DNA of 64,000 nucleotides. It comes from JBCBGF01 sp038526915 (GTDB lineage: Bacteria; Pseudomonadota; Alphaproteobacteria; Rhodobacterales; Rhodobacteraceae). Each line of letters begins with the position of its first letter. The stretch's first letter is position 1. Positions 32,279 through 40,649 of this stretch are shown one piece after another. The position numbers were made by a program, and so were the translations under genes. Under the pieces are notes generated by a model. That model ran no database searches. It was not told where the DNA came from and saw nothing but the letters and a program-made list of their open reading frames with translations. The DNA lies in the NCBI GenBank assembly GCA_038526915.1, contig JBCBGF010000003.1, positions 186,001 through 250,000 on the forward strand, read 5' to 3'.

Positions 32279-33131
32279 GGTTTTCCTCCGGTGTTTTGCG
32301 GTGTAAGTGCCCGCAATTGCTCTCGTTTTCGTTTGTAACAAGTATATGAACGTTCGCCGCAACGCAGGCACTTGCCAGGTCATCCTGGGGCCGCGTGTCG
32401 ACGACGATCGATTGAAACTCTGACAACGCGCCCACCTGGGCCAAGCCTTTGCGTCCGAACTTTTGCGCGTCGATCAACAAGTGCCGGTCCGTGGCGCGGT
32501 CCAGCATCACACGCTTGACGGCGGCGAACCCGCGCACGGTCTCTGACGGGCCTTCCACCGACAGCCCCGACGCGCCGATCATGCAGCGGTCGACGTTGAA
32601 CCGGGCCAGAAACTCAAGCGTCTCGGTTCCGATTACGGCAGACTCAGCTGCCAGATATTCGCCGGGGCACATCAGAACCTGTGCCGGCCCATAGCCAAGC
32701 GTCATCGCGACCGGGATCGAGTTGGTAATGACGGTGCAAGGGGTGCCCAGATAGGCCAGCGCGCGGGCCATCTGCATCGTGGTCGACCCCGCGTCGATCA
32801 TCACCGTCTCGCCAGCGCCCACAAGCTGGGCCGCGCGCAGGCCGATCCGTTCGCGTTCCGCGATCCGGGCGGTCGCGCGTTCGTCGAGGCTGGGATAGTG
32901 GCCTTGCGTCGGCGCCGAGGCCCCGCCATGCGCGCGCGAGATCATCCCGTCATCGGCCAAAGCGCCAAAATCGCGTCGCACGGTTTCGGTGGAGACTTTA
33001 AATCGGCGTGCAAGCTCACTGATGCGCACATGCGGGCGCAGTTTCAGCTCAAGCAGGATCAGGCGTTGCCGCTCGGATTTTGTGAGCCGCGCGTGCCCGT
33101 CGCCCTCTTTGATCTCGGTTGCCTTTGACAT
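32268..33131 (-). CDS. DeoR-family transcriptional regulator, GlpR-like
   Basis: 287 residues. N-terminal HTH (RLILLELKLRPHVRISELARRFKVSTETVRRDF is the region at about residues 23-55) and the DeoR sugar-phosphate sensor domain, with IDAGSTTMQMA, ITNSIPVA, IGASGLS and LIDAQKFGRKG. GlpR-type proteins respond to glycerol 3-phosphate or sugar phosphates. As first gene of the phn-HAD-ugp block it is probably its autoregulated repressor. Confidence 0.88.
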   Translation of the reverse strand: MSKATEIKEGDGHARLTKSERQRLILLELKLRPHVRISELARRFKVSTETVRRDFGALADDGMISRAHGGASAPTQGHYPSLDERATARIAERERIGLRAAQLVGAGETVMIDAGSTTMQMARALAYLGTPCTVITNSIPVAMTLGYGPAQVLMCPGEYLAAESAVIGTETLEFLARFNVDRCMIGASGLSVEGPSETVRGFAAVKRVMLDRATDRHLLIDAQKFGRKGLAQVGALSEFQSIVVDTRPQDDLASACVAANVHILVTNENESNCGHLHRKTPEENHDN

Positions 33132-33248
33132 CCCGCCACCCGATTCACCTTGGTGGGAGGCTGTGGTGTTTCGGGCGAAAATTCAAACATTTTTGTTGCA
33201 TTACCCAATATGCGATGTGAGGTTTGCCGACACGCAAGAGGAAACCCG

Positions 33249-33389
33249 ATGGGTGTTGTCACGTCCGATCCCGGCGCACGCCGCCAAGCCAAAGGCCCGT
33301 CCGTGCGCCTGTTTGCGCGCGATGGTCTATCGCGCCCCGGTCGCATCCCCGCCGCAACGCCTGTCGGCCAGTTCGGTGTTGCCACATGA
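33249..33389 (+). CDS. Possible small leader protein ahead of NUDIX gene
   Basis: 46 codons, ATG 33249 after AAGAGGAAA, ending in an ATGA overlap with the NUDIX start at 33386. It is basic, without a family. The neat overlap suggests it is translated, but it may be chance in GC-rich DNA. Confidence 0.3.
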   Translation: MGVVTSDPGARRQAKGPSVRLFARDGLSRPGRIPAATPVGQFGVAT

Positions 33390-33853
33390 AGACCAAGGGC
33401 GACATCGCCAACCAGATCGCCGCGCTGCCGTTTCGCACGGATAAGGGCGGCAAGCTGCGCGTGCTGATGGTAACGTCGCGCGATACGGGGCGATGGGTCA
33501 TGCCCAAAGGCTGGCTGATGGACGGGAAAAAGCCGTGGCAGGCGGCCAAGATCGAAGCGTTGGAGGAAGCGGGCGCCGTTGGATTTATCTCGGACCGTCC
33601 CGTGGGCCACTATCACTATGTGAAGCGGCTGGAGCCGCGGGGCAAGCTGACCTGCCGGGTGACGGTCTATCCGATGATCGTCGACAAGCTGAAGCGGCGC
33701 TGGAAAGAGCGAAAGGAAAGACGGCGGCATTGGTTTTCGCTCAAAAAGGCTGCCAGACTTGTGGATGAGCCTGAGTTGACCAAGCTGTTGGAGGCGATGG
33801 CCTCGGATCCCAAACCCCTGAATGCAGGCATCGACCTGCCGCGGGCGTCTTGA
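33386..33853 (+). CDS. NUDIX hydrolase
   Basis: 155 residues from ATG 33386. The NUDIX box reads GWLMDGKKPWQAAKIEALEE followed by AG, so the E-x-x-E-E metal-binding core (Glu in IEALEE) is kept. The first Glu of the consensus is Lys and the Arg before the core is Ile. This variant is common in small alphaproteobacterial NUDIX proteins related to diphosphoinositol/dinucleoside polyphosphate hydrolases. The Lys/Arg-rich region after about residue 105 (KLKRRWKERKERRRH) could contact RNA or a polyphosphate. Substrate unknown. Confidence 0.85.
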   Translation: MKTKGDIANQIAALPFRTDKGGKLRVLMVTSRDTGRWVMPKGWLMDGKKPWQAAKIEALEEAGAVGFISDRPVGHYHYVKRLEPRGKLTCRVTVYPMIVDKLKRRWKERKERRRHWFSLKKAARLVDEPELTKLLEAMASDPKPLNAGIDLPRAS

Positions 33854-33943
33854 TCGGGCCGCGCGCCGGTTTTTCGCGCCTTTTGAAGTGAGACGCAGCG
33901 TGCCCGGGTTTACCTGCGCGGCCGGGCTTTGCATGGTGCGGCC

Positions 33944-34687
33944 ATGCGTATTGCCGTCATCTCTGACATCCATGCCAACCTCGCCGCGCTGGAGGCGGTG
34001 TTGGCCGATATTGACCGGCGCGGGATTGGTGATGTGGTGAACCTGGGCGACAGCCTGTCGGGGCCGATGGCGCCGGGGGCGGTTGCGGACCTGTTGATGG
34101 CGCGGGCCATTCCGCAGGTGCTGGGCAATCATGACCGGTTTTTGATCGATCGCCCGCCGGAGGACATGGGGCTGTGGGAGCAGTGGGCCTATCCAGAACT
34201 GACGCCCGCGCATCTGGATTGGCTGCGCGCGATCCCGGCCACGGACACGCGCCACGGGATCCTGATGACCCATGGCCGCCCGGACAACGACAACAAGAAC
34301 TGGCTGCACCGACGGGCCAAGGATGGCGGCATGGTGCCCGCGACGCTGGCCGAATGCGCGGAACCGGCACAAGGATTGGATGCAGAGGTCATCGTCTCTG
34401 GCCACACGCATATGCCACGCGTGGTGCGCGTGCCGGAGGGGCCCTTGCTGGTGAACCCCGGCGCGGTGGGCTGCCCCGCTTATCTCAACCCAACGATCAC
34501 GCCGCCCTACTGGGCGGAAGCAGGCGCACCGGATGCCCGCTATGCCATACTGGAGAAGATCGGCGATGACTGGCACGCGAGCCTCATGGCTGTGCCCTAT
34601 GATCCGCGTGAGATGCAGGCCCTGGCGCGCGCGAAAGGGGCCGAAGACTGGGCCGAGGCATTGGCGACGGGGTGGTCGGGGCGCTAG
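33944..34687 (+). CDS. Metallophosphoesterase, YfcE/MJ0936-like
   Basis: 247 residues from ATG 33944. Metal ligands are readable: SDIHANL, LGDSLSG, GNHDR, MTHGRPD and SGHTHMP, ending with LVNPGAVGCP. This is the calcineurin-like phosphoesterase fold, with two metals. Such proteins hydrolyse phosphodiesters; the natural substrate is not clear. Its stop shares bases with the stop of the convergent DUF6476 gene inside GCGCTAGCGC. Confidence 0.88.
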   Translation: MRIAVISDIHANLAALEAVLADIDRRGIGDVVNLGDSLSGPMAPGAVADLLMARAIPQVLGNHDRFLIDRPPEDMGLWEQWAYPELTPAHLDWLRAIPATDTRHGILMTHGRPDNDNKNWLHRRAKDGGMVPATLAECAEPAQGLDAEVIVSGHTHMPRVVRVPEGPLLVNPGAVGCPAYLNPTITPPYWAEAGAPDARYAILEKIGDDWHASLMAVPYDPREMQALARAKGAEDWAEALATGWSGR

Positions 34688-34986
34688 CGCGCAATCTCCA
34701 CGGTCTGGATCAGCGTGCCGTTTGCGCGGTCGAAAATCAGGATCTGATCGTTTTGCGTCACCACAGCGAACCAGCCGTCCCCTTGGGTAAACGCCGCCGC
34801 CTGGGTGCCATCGGGCAAAGCGATGCTGTCGGGCAGGGCCAGTGGCGGGGGCGTTTGCAGGCGGATGACAAGCAGGGCCACGATCGCTAGAACGCCCAGG
34901 ATCATGGTGGCCGTCAAAACGGTGACGAGCCGCCGCAAGAAACGAAGCTGGGGCGGTTCCGTGCCCGGCATGGGGTCATCATCCAT
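34684..34986 (-). CDS. DUF6476 family membrane protein
   Basis: 100 residues. A single membrane span follows a short cytoplasmic start (LRRLVTVLTATMILGVLAIVALLVIRL). The periplasmic part (PDGTQAAAFTQGDGWFAVVT, then ILIFDRANG and TVEI) is a small beta domain. The family is typical of Rhodobacterales. Both gene ends touch opposite-strand neighbours: its ATG overlaps the pseudouridine synthase ATG by two bases and its stop overlaps the phosphoesterase stop. Confidence 0.8.
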   Translation of the reverse strand: MDDDPMPGTEPPQLRFLRRLVTVLTATMILGVLAIVALLVIRLQTPPPLALPDSIALPDGTQAAAFTQGDGWFAVVTQNDQILIFDRANGTLIQTVEIAR

Positions 34987-36004
34987 GTCTCTCACCCCTG
35001 TTGTCGTCACGATCCGGCCCAATCCGCCGCGGCGTCTGGATAAGGCACTGGCCCGCGATGTGCCAGAGGCCGCGCACCTGTCGCGCACGCGGCTGGCCGC
35101 GTTGATCGCCGAGGGGGCGGTAACGCGGGGTGGTGTGGTCGTGACCGATGCGAAGGCGGCGGTGGCCGAGGGGGAGGTGTTTGAGATCACTGTCGCCGAG
35201 GCGGCGGAGGTCGATGTTGTGGCCGAAGATATCCCGCTCGAGATCGTGCATGAAGATGCCGATCTCTTGGTGGTGAACAAGCCCGTGGGGATGGTGGTGC
35301 ATCCGGCCCCCGGCACGCCCTCGGGGACGCTTGTCAATGCGCTCCTCCATCATTTTGGGGGCGATCTGTCGGGTGTCGGCGGGGAGAAACGACCCGGCAT
35401 CGTGCATCGGATCGACAAGGATACTTCGGGCCTGTTGGTCGTGGCCAAGTCGGATGCGGCCCATCATGGGCTCGCCGCTCAGTTCGAGGCGCATAGCGTT
35501 GACCGGGCCTATCAGGCGATCTGCTTTGGCGTGCCCGATGGCGCAGACCCCCGGCTGCGCGGCACCCGCGGGGTAAGCTGCGAGGCGGGCGGCGTGGTGA
35601 AGATCACCACCCAACTCGCCCGCCACAAGACCGACAGGCAACGGCAGGCGGTGTTGTTCCACGGTGGACGCCATGCCGTGACGCGGGTGGCGGTGAGCGA
35701 GCGGTTCGGCGATCAGGCGGCGCTGGTGACCTGTCGGTTGGAGACGGGCCGGACCCATCAGATCCGGGTGCATATGGCGCATATCGGCCACGGGCTGGTG
35801 GGCGACGCCACCTATGGTGGTCGGCGAAAGCTGTCGGCGAAGGTGCTGGGGGAGGCCGCGGCTGAGGCAGTGGCGGACTTCCCCCGTCAGGCGCTGCATG
35901 CCGGGCGGCTTGGGTTCACGCATCCCGTGACAGGGGCGGCGTTGCGCTTTGAGGCGCCTTTGCCGGAGGATATGAGCGGCCTTCTGCGAATTTTGAGACC
36001 CTAG
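34985..36004 (+). CDS. rluD: RluA-family 23S rRNA pseudouridine synthase, RluD-like
   Basis: 339 residues. An S4-like RNA-binding domain (LDKALARDVPEAAHLSRTRL, then IAEGAVTRGGVVV) is followed by the catalytic domain. The active-site Asp lies in HRIDKDTSGLLVVAKS. VVNKPVGMVVHP and LETGRTHQIRVHMAHIGHGL complete the family pattern. RluD modifies helix 69 of 23S rRNA; assignment to RluD rather than RluC rests on the S4 start and motif spelling. Start codon as above, with no spacer to DUF6476. Confidence 0.88.
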   Translation: MSLTPVVVTIRPNPPRRLDKALARDVPEAAHLSRTRLAALIAEGAVTRGGVVVTDAKAAVAEGEVFEITVAEAAEVDVVAEDIPLEIVHEDADLLVVNKPVGMVVHPAPGTPSGTLVNALLHHFGGDLSGVGGEKRPGIVHRIDKDTSGLLVVAKSDAAHHGLAAQFEAHSVDRAYQAICFGVPDGADPRLRGTRGVSCEAGGVVKITTQLARHKTDRQRQAVLFHGGRHAVTRVAVSERFGDQAALVTCRLETGRTHQIRVHMAHIGHGLVGDATYGGRRKLSAKVLGEAAAEAVADFPRQALHAGRLGFTHPVTGAALRFEAPLPEDMSGLLRILRP

Positions 36005-36156
36005 CCAGCAATTCTGTGCGTCATCGCACGCACCAGTGGCGCTTTGCGAACCTATTTTGTAATTTCACACACAAGCGCGTGAGGCTATCGTCACAATCCC
36101 GCTTCTGACGTGCCTATGCCTTAAATCGGATTTAGCAGAATACATGTTAGCGCCCC

Positions 36157-36185
36157 CTTGAACTGAACTTATCGGTTCACTATCT
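36157..36185 (+). promoter_or_regulatory. Candidate promoter of rpoH
   Basis: CTTGAA (36157-36162), 17 bp, CTATCT (36180-36185), 45 bp before the ATG. The -35 matches alphaproteobacterial housekeeping and heat-shock promoters. The spacer contains the inverted repeat TGAAC-TTATCG-GTTCA. Confidence 0.5.
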
Positions 36186-36229
36186 GGAATGTTAAGCCGC
36201 GAAACATCGCGGAGATCTACAGGGATTGA

Positions 36230-37129
36230 ATGATGGCAACCTATGCAAACCTCCCCGCGCCAAGCCCTGAACAAGGGCTGAACCGCTATCTCCAGGAAAT
36301 CCGGAAGTTCCCGATGCTGGAGCCGGAAGAAGAATACATGCTGGCCAAACGCTGGGTCGAGCAGGAAGACACCGAGGCCGCCCATAAGATGGTGACGTCT
36401 CACCTGCGCCTGGCCGCGAAAATCGCCATGGGCTATCGCGGCTATGGGTTGCCGCAGGCGGAAGTGATTTCCGAAGCGAATGTGGGCCTGATGCAGGCGG
36501 TGAAGCGTTTTGACCCCGAGAAGGGGTTCCGTCTGGCGACCTATGCCATGTGGTGGATTCGCGCTTCGATCCAGGAATACATCCTGCGATCGTGGAGCCT
36601 GGTAAAGCTGGGCACGACCAGTGCGCAGAAGAAGCTGTTTTTTAACTTGCGCAAGGCCAAGGCCCGCATCGGTGCGTTGGAAGACGGCGACCTGCGGCCC
36701 GAGCACGTGGAGAAGATCGCGACCGATCTGGGCGTGACCGAGGATGAAGTGATCTCCATGAACCGGCGTTTGTCTGGTGGCGATGCCTCGCTCAACGCCA
36801 CGATCTCGGCCGATGGCGAAGGGGCCGCTCAGTGGCAGGACTGGCTGGAAGACGAAGATGCTGACCAGGCCGGTGACTATGAGGCGCGCGACGAGCTGGA
36901 GACGCGGCGCGAATTGCTGGCGGCGGCCATGGATGTGCTGAACGATCGCGAGAAGGACATTCTGGTTCAGCGCCGCCTGCAGGATCAACCGCTGACGCTG
37001 GAAGAGCTTTCGGGCCAGTATGACGTCAGCCGGGAACGGATCCGCCAGATCGAGGTACGGGCGTTCGAGAAGCTGCAGAAGCGGATGCAGGAGCTGGCCA
37101 AGGATAAGGGTCTCTTGGCATCGGCGTAA
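36230..37129 (+). CDS. rpoH: RNA polymerase sigma factor RpoH
   Basis: 299 residues (ATGATG; either ATG possible). Region 2.1-2.4 is intact (VTSHLRLAAKIAMGYRGYGL, then FDPEKGFRLATYAMWWIRAS), followed by the RpoH box-like QKKLFFNLRKAKARI, which is specific to heat-shock sigma factors. Region 4.2 is VSRERIRQIEVRAFEKL. It directs transcription of chaperones and proteases on heat or oxidative stress. Roseobacters often have two RpoH proteins; which this is cannot be told. A terminator follows. Confidence 0.95.
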   Translation: MMATYANLPAPSPEQGLNRYLQEIRKFPMLEPEEEYMLAKRWVEQEDTEAAHKMVTSHLRLAAKIAMGYRGYGLPQAEVISEANVGLMQAVKRFDPEKGFRLATYAMWWIRASIQEYILRSWSLVKLGTTSAQKKLFFNLRKAKARIGALEDGDLRPEHVEKIATDLGVTEDEVISMNRRLSGGDASLNATISADGEGAAQWQDWLEDEDADQAGDYEARDELETRRELLAAAMDVLNDREKDILVQRRLQDQPLTLEELSGQYDVSRERIRQIEVRAFEKLQKRMQELAKDKGLLASA

Positions 37130-37171
37130 GCGGCCGGTCCGCACGGGCGGATGCGTATTTGAAACAAGAAG

Positions 37172-37200
37172 AAGGGGTGCCGGTTCGGTGCCCCTTTTGT
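37172..37200 (+). terminator. Terminator after rpoH
   Basis: AAGGGG pairs with CCCCTT, an inner CCG/CGG pair is separated by TG/TG mismatches, and a T-run follows (TTTTGTT). The left flank carries a dispersed repeat also found near 42550. Confidence 0.75.
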
Positions 37201-37228
37201 TAGCGTGGCCGCAAAACGGGGGGACGCG

Positions 37229-38224
37229 ATGGCGGAGGTTGTGAACTGGGGGATCTTGGGCGCGGCGCGGTTTGCGCGCGAGTATATGGGGCCTGCGATC
37301 CATGCCGCGAAAGGCGCGCGGTTGGCGGCGTTGGCGACAGCGCGGGCCGAGGCGGCGGCGGAATTTGCGGCATTCGCGCCGGATCTGCGGGTACATGACA
37401 GCTATGAGGCCTTGTTGGCCGACCCAGAGATCGACGCGGTTTATATCCCGTTGCCGAACCATCTGCATGTGGAGTGGACGTTGAAAGCGCTGGCCGCCGG
37501 CAAGGCAGTTCTGTGCGAAAAGCCCCTGGCGATGCGTGCCGATGATTTTGATGCGGTGATCGCGGCACGCGATGCGTCAGGCCTGTTGGCGGCCGAGGCC
37601 TATATGATTGTGCATCACCCCCAATGGCAGCGCGCGCGGGCGCTGGTGCAGGACGGCGCGATCGGGCGGCTAGTGCATGTGGACGGGTTCTTCGCCTACG
37701 ACAACGCTGGCGATCCAGGCAACATCCGCAACAAGCCTGAGACGGGCGGCGGCAGCTTGCCCGATATCGGGGTCTATACCTGCGGATCGGTGCGGTTCGT
37801 GACGGGGGAGGAGCCCGAGACCGTGGCCTGCGACATCACCTGGGAGAACGGTGTCGATGTGACGGCGCATATGATCGCGCGGTTTCCGTCGTTCCGGTTT
37901 GCGGCCACGACCTCAATGCGGATGCACCCCCGGCAAGAAGTGACGTTTCATGGGGCAGATGGCATTTTGCGCCTCACCGCGCCCTTCAACGCACAGGTCT
38001 TTGGCGAGGCGCGGTTGGAATTACATCGCAACGTCCATCGGGGCGGCGCGGCGCCGTCTGTTACGGTCGAGCGGTTTCCAGGGGCCAATCACTATGTCCT
38101 CCAAGTCGAAAACTTCTGCCGCAGCGTGGCCAACGGCGTGGATTATCCCTGTCCGCTAGAGTTCTCGAAAGGGACCCAGGCGATGCTGGATATGGCGTTT
38201 GATGCGGCCACGTCTTCCGGGTAA
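37229..38224 (+). CDS. Gfo/Idh/MocA-family NAD(P)-dependent oxidoreductase
   Basis: 331 residues from ATG 37229. The nucleotide-binding start is WGILGAARFARE. VYIPLPNHLHVEWTLKAL and LCEKPLA, with the catalytic Lys, are the family core. AEAYMIVHHPQW begins the C-terminal beta-sheet domain. The closest named relatives would be dehydrogenases of the trans-dihydrodiol/glucose-fructose type, but substrate cannot be predicted. It is a single gene between rpoH and the DUF4389 gene. Confidence 0.9.
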   Translation: MAEVVNWGILGAARFAREYMGPAIHAAKGARLAALATARAEAAAEFAAFAPDLRVHDSYEALLADPEIDAVYIPLPNHLHVEWTLKALAAGKAVLCEKPLAMRADDFDAVIAARDASGLLAAEAYMIVHHPQWQRARALVQDGAIGRLVHVDGFFAYDNAGDPGNIRNKPETGGGSLPDIGVYTCGSVRFVTGEEPETVACDITWENGVDVTAHMIARFPSFRFAATTSMRMHPRQEVTFHGADGILRLTAPFNAQVFGEARLELHRNVHRGGAAPSVTVERFPGANHYVLQVENFCRSVANGVDYPCPLEFSKGTQAMLDMAFDAATSSG

Positions 38225-38290
38225 GGGCCACTGGAAAACTCCGGTGGCCGTGGTAGGGTTCGCCGAGCCGCGCAGACAAGGATCCCGCCG

Positions 38291-38599
38291 ATGTCGCTGA
38301 GTGAGGAAGACAAAGTTCAGGGCCGCATTCACGGCGAACAGCCCGATCCCGGTGAAAAGGACCAGCTTTTGCTGCGCCTTGTCTATATGGTCATCATCTG
38401 GGTCATGCTGAGCCTGGCGCAATCGGTTCTGACCATTGCGACCGTGATCCAGTTCGTGATCATGCTGATCAACGCGGGCACCCCGAACAAGCGCTTGGGC
38501 GATTTCGGCACCGATCTGGGGATCTGGATCGCAAAGGCCGCACGCTATCAGACCGGCGCCAGCGAGGTGAAGCCCTGGCCCTGGACCGAGCTTGACTGA
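38291..38599 (+). CDS. DUF4389 family membrane protein
   Basis: 102 residues. After a charged start come LLLRLVYMVIIWVMLSLA and TIATVIQFVIMLINAG, two membrane segments with the sequence NKRLGDFGTDLGIWI that is typical of DUF4389. Role unknown; some members sit near lipid or membrane-protein genes. 71 bp before the antiporter gene. Confidence 0.85.
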   Translation: MSLSEEDKVQGRIHGEQPDPGEKDQLLLRLVYMVIIWVMLSLAQSVLTIATVIQFVIMLINAGTPNKRLGDFGTDLGIWIAKAARYQTGASEVKPWPWTELD

Positions 38600-38670
38600 C
38601 ACCGGCGGTTGCGCGGCCCCTTAGGCTGCGCCAAGGTCGCCCGGACCACAAACGCCGGCCCGGGGGCCCC

Positions 38671-40551
38671 ATGACCGATGTCCTGCTACTCGCCTTCGTC
38701 TTTCTGATTGCGGGCGTGATCTCTGTGCCGATTGCCACGCGCCTGGGGTTGGGATCGGTCCTGGGCTATCTGATCGCAGGGATCGTGATCAGCCCGATCC
38801 TCGCGCTTCTCAATGTCGATGTGATCTCGATCCAGCAATTCGCCGAGTTCGGCGTGGTGATCATGCTGTTTCTGGTGGGGCTGGAGTTGGAGCCCAAGGC
38901 GCTTTGGTCGATGCGCGGTCAGTTGGCGGGCTTGGGCGGGGGGCAGGTCGTGCTGAGTACGGCGGCGGTGATGGCTGTGGCGATGGCCTTTGGGCTGAGC
39001 TGGACCGTGGCCCTGGCTGTGGGCTTCATTCTGGTGATGTCCTCCACAGCGATTGTTCTGCAAACTCTGTCAGAGAAGGGCCTGATGCGCAGCGATGGCG
39101 GGCAGGCGAGCTTTTCGGTGCTGCTGGCACAAGATATCGCGGTGATCCCGATGCTGGCCTTAATCCCCCTTCTGGCGTTGCCGGAATTGGCGCAGGTTGC
39201 GAGCGAGGCCGCCCACGGCGAGGATCATGGCGGGGGGATGAGCCTGGTTGATGGATTGAACGCCTGGCAGACCGCGCTGGTGACGCTGGGCGCGATTGCG
39301 GCGGTTGTGCTGGGGGGCAGCTATCTGACCCGCCCAATCTTTCGTTTCATCGCCGGGGCGGCGTTGCGCGAACTTTTTACCGCTACCGCGTTGATGATAG
39401 TTATCGGGATCGCTTTATTAATGTCGCTTGTGGGCTTGTCGCCTGCGCTTGGGGCGTTTCTCGCCGGGGTCGTTTTGGCCAATAGCGAATACCGGCATGA
39501 GCTGCAAAGCGACATTGATCCCTTTCGGGGCCTGCTTTTGGGCCTGTTTTTCATGACGGTGGGCGCAGCGATCAACTTTGCCCTTCTTTTCAACAATTTC
39601 GCGCTGATCCTCGGCCTCACGATCGGGCTTTTGGCGATAAAAGCCGCTGTGCTTTACGGGCTTGGTGCGATCTTTGGGCTGCGCGGCGGCGATCGGTGGC
39701 TTTTGGCGCTGGGGCCCGCGCAGGCGGGTGAGTTCGGTTTTGTCCTGCTCAGCTTTTCGGTCGCCAACGCGGTGATCCCCGCGGAACTCTCTGGCAAGCT
39801 TTTGCTGGTGATTGCCCTGTCGATGCTGCTGACGCCTGCGCTGTTCATCCTCTATGACCGGGTGATTGCGCCGCGCTATGCCCGCGATGCCGAACGTGCG
39901 GCAGACACCATCGACGATCCCGCCAAGATCATCATCGCGGGCCGGGGCCGTGTGGGCGGGTTGATCGATCGGATGCTGGGGGCCGCAGGCTATCAGGCGA
40001 CGGTGATCGACTATAGCTCGCAACAGCTTGAAAACCTGCGCACCTTCGGGGTGAAGGCCTATTTCGGCGATGCGACCCGGCCCGATCTGCTGAGTGCGGC
40101 GGGCATTGCCGATGCCAAGCTTCTGATTGTGGCGATCGACGACAAGGACAAGATCACCGAACTCGTGCGCTACGCGATCAAGACCTATCCCAACCTGCAT
40201 GTGATGGCCCGCGCGATGGACCGTGACCATGTCTATCATCTGTGGGCCACGGGGTGCCGTGATATCATCCGCGAAACCTATGACAGCTCGATCCGGATGG
40301 GCCGGTCAGCCTTCGAGGCGCTGGGCATTCCGAGCACCACCGCGCAGGCGATGGCCGATGCGTTCGACCGCAAGGACCGGGCGTCGATGATAGAGATCGC
40401 GGATGTGTACCGCCTGGACATCCCGCCGATGGAAAACGCCGAATACGTGGCCCGCGTGCGCGAGATCCTGGGGCCCTGGCAACAGGAACTGGGGGAAGAG
40501 ATGCGTGAGATCCGCGAGCGGACGGCGGCGGCGGAGAAGCCGGCGTCCTAG
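38671..40551 (+). CDS. Kef-type monovalent cation:proton antiporter (CPA2) with TrkA-N domain
   Basis: 626 residues. About twelve membrane segments (1-395) include the CPA2 signature (EFGVVIMLFLVGLELEP and VLLAQDIAVIPML, with the ion-binding Asp in LAQD). A Rossmann TrkA-N domain follows (IIIAGRGRVGGLIDRML, about residues 415-540), then a helical tail ending in Glu/Arg-rich coiled coil. It resembles KefB/KefC potassium efflux systems, but the ancillary KefF/G quinone reductase is not nearby. The stop codon lies inside the repeat at 40550-40649. Confidence 0.9.
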   Translation: MTDVLLLAFVFLIAGVISVPIATRLGLGSVLGYLIAGIVISPILALLNVDVISIQQFAEFGVVIMLFLVGLELEPKALWSMRGQLAGLGGGQVVLSTAAVMAVAMAFGLSWTVALAVGFILVMSSTAIVLQTLSEKGLMRSDGGQASFSVLLAQDIAVIPMLALIPLLALPELAQVASEAAHGEDHGGGMSLVDGLNAWQTALVTLGAIAAVVLGGSYLTRPIFRFIAGAALRELFTATALMIVIGIALLMSLVGLSPALGAFLAGVVLANSEYRHELQSDIDPFRGLLLGLFFMTVGAAINFALLFNNFALILGLTIGLLAIKAAVLYGLGAIFGLRGGDRWLLALGPAQAGEFGFVLLSFSVANAVIPAELSGKLLLVIALSMLLTPALFILYDRVIAPRYARDAERAADTIDDPAKIIIAGRGRVGGLIDRMLGAAGYQATVIDYSSQQLENLRTFGVKAYFGDATRPDLLSAAGIADAKLLIVAIDDKDKITELVRYAIKTYPNLHVMARAMDRDHVYHLWATGCRDIIRETYDSSIRMGRSAFEALGIPSTTAQAMADAFDRKDRASMIEIADVYRLDIPPMENAEYVARVREILGPWQQELGEEMREIRERTAAAEKPAS

Positions 40552-40649
40552 AGCGTTTCAGGAGCCAACGACAGCAGATATCGCCTTTCGCGTTCGAGCC
40601 GCAGGCGAGAGGCAGCGAAAGGCGATCCCGTCACTGCCTGAAATGCTCT
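40550..40649. repeat. Intergenic double inverted repeat between convergent genes
   Basis: Outer arms AGAGCGTTTCAGG (40550-40562) and CCTGAAATGCTCT (40637-40649) differ at one base. Inner arms ATCGCCTTTCGC (40580-40591) and GCGAAAGGCGAT (40615-40626) are perfect. The outer arms overlap both TAG stop codons. It looks like a mobile or dispersed palindromic unit serving as a two-way terminator. Confidence 0.75.

Noticed and set aside
33059..34576. A 505-codon minus-strand open frame
   Set aside because: It lies opposite the NUDIX and phosphoesterase genes, is rich in His/Arg/Pro and has no ribosome site; a shadow of GC-rich coding DNA.
36065..37468. A 467-codon minus-strand frame opposite rpoH
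   Set aside because: rpoH is certain on the plus strand; the antisense frame has shadow-like composition.
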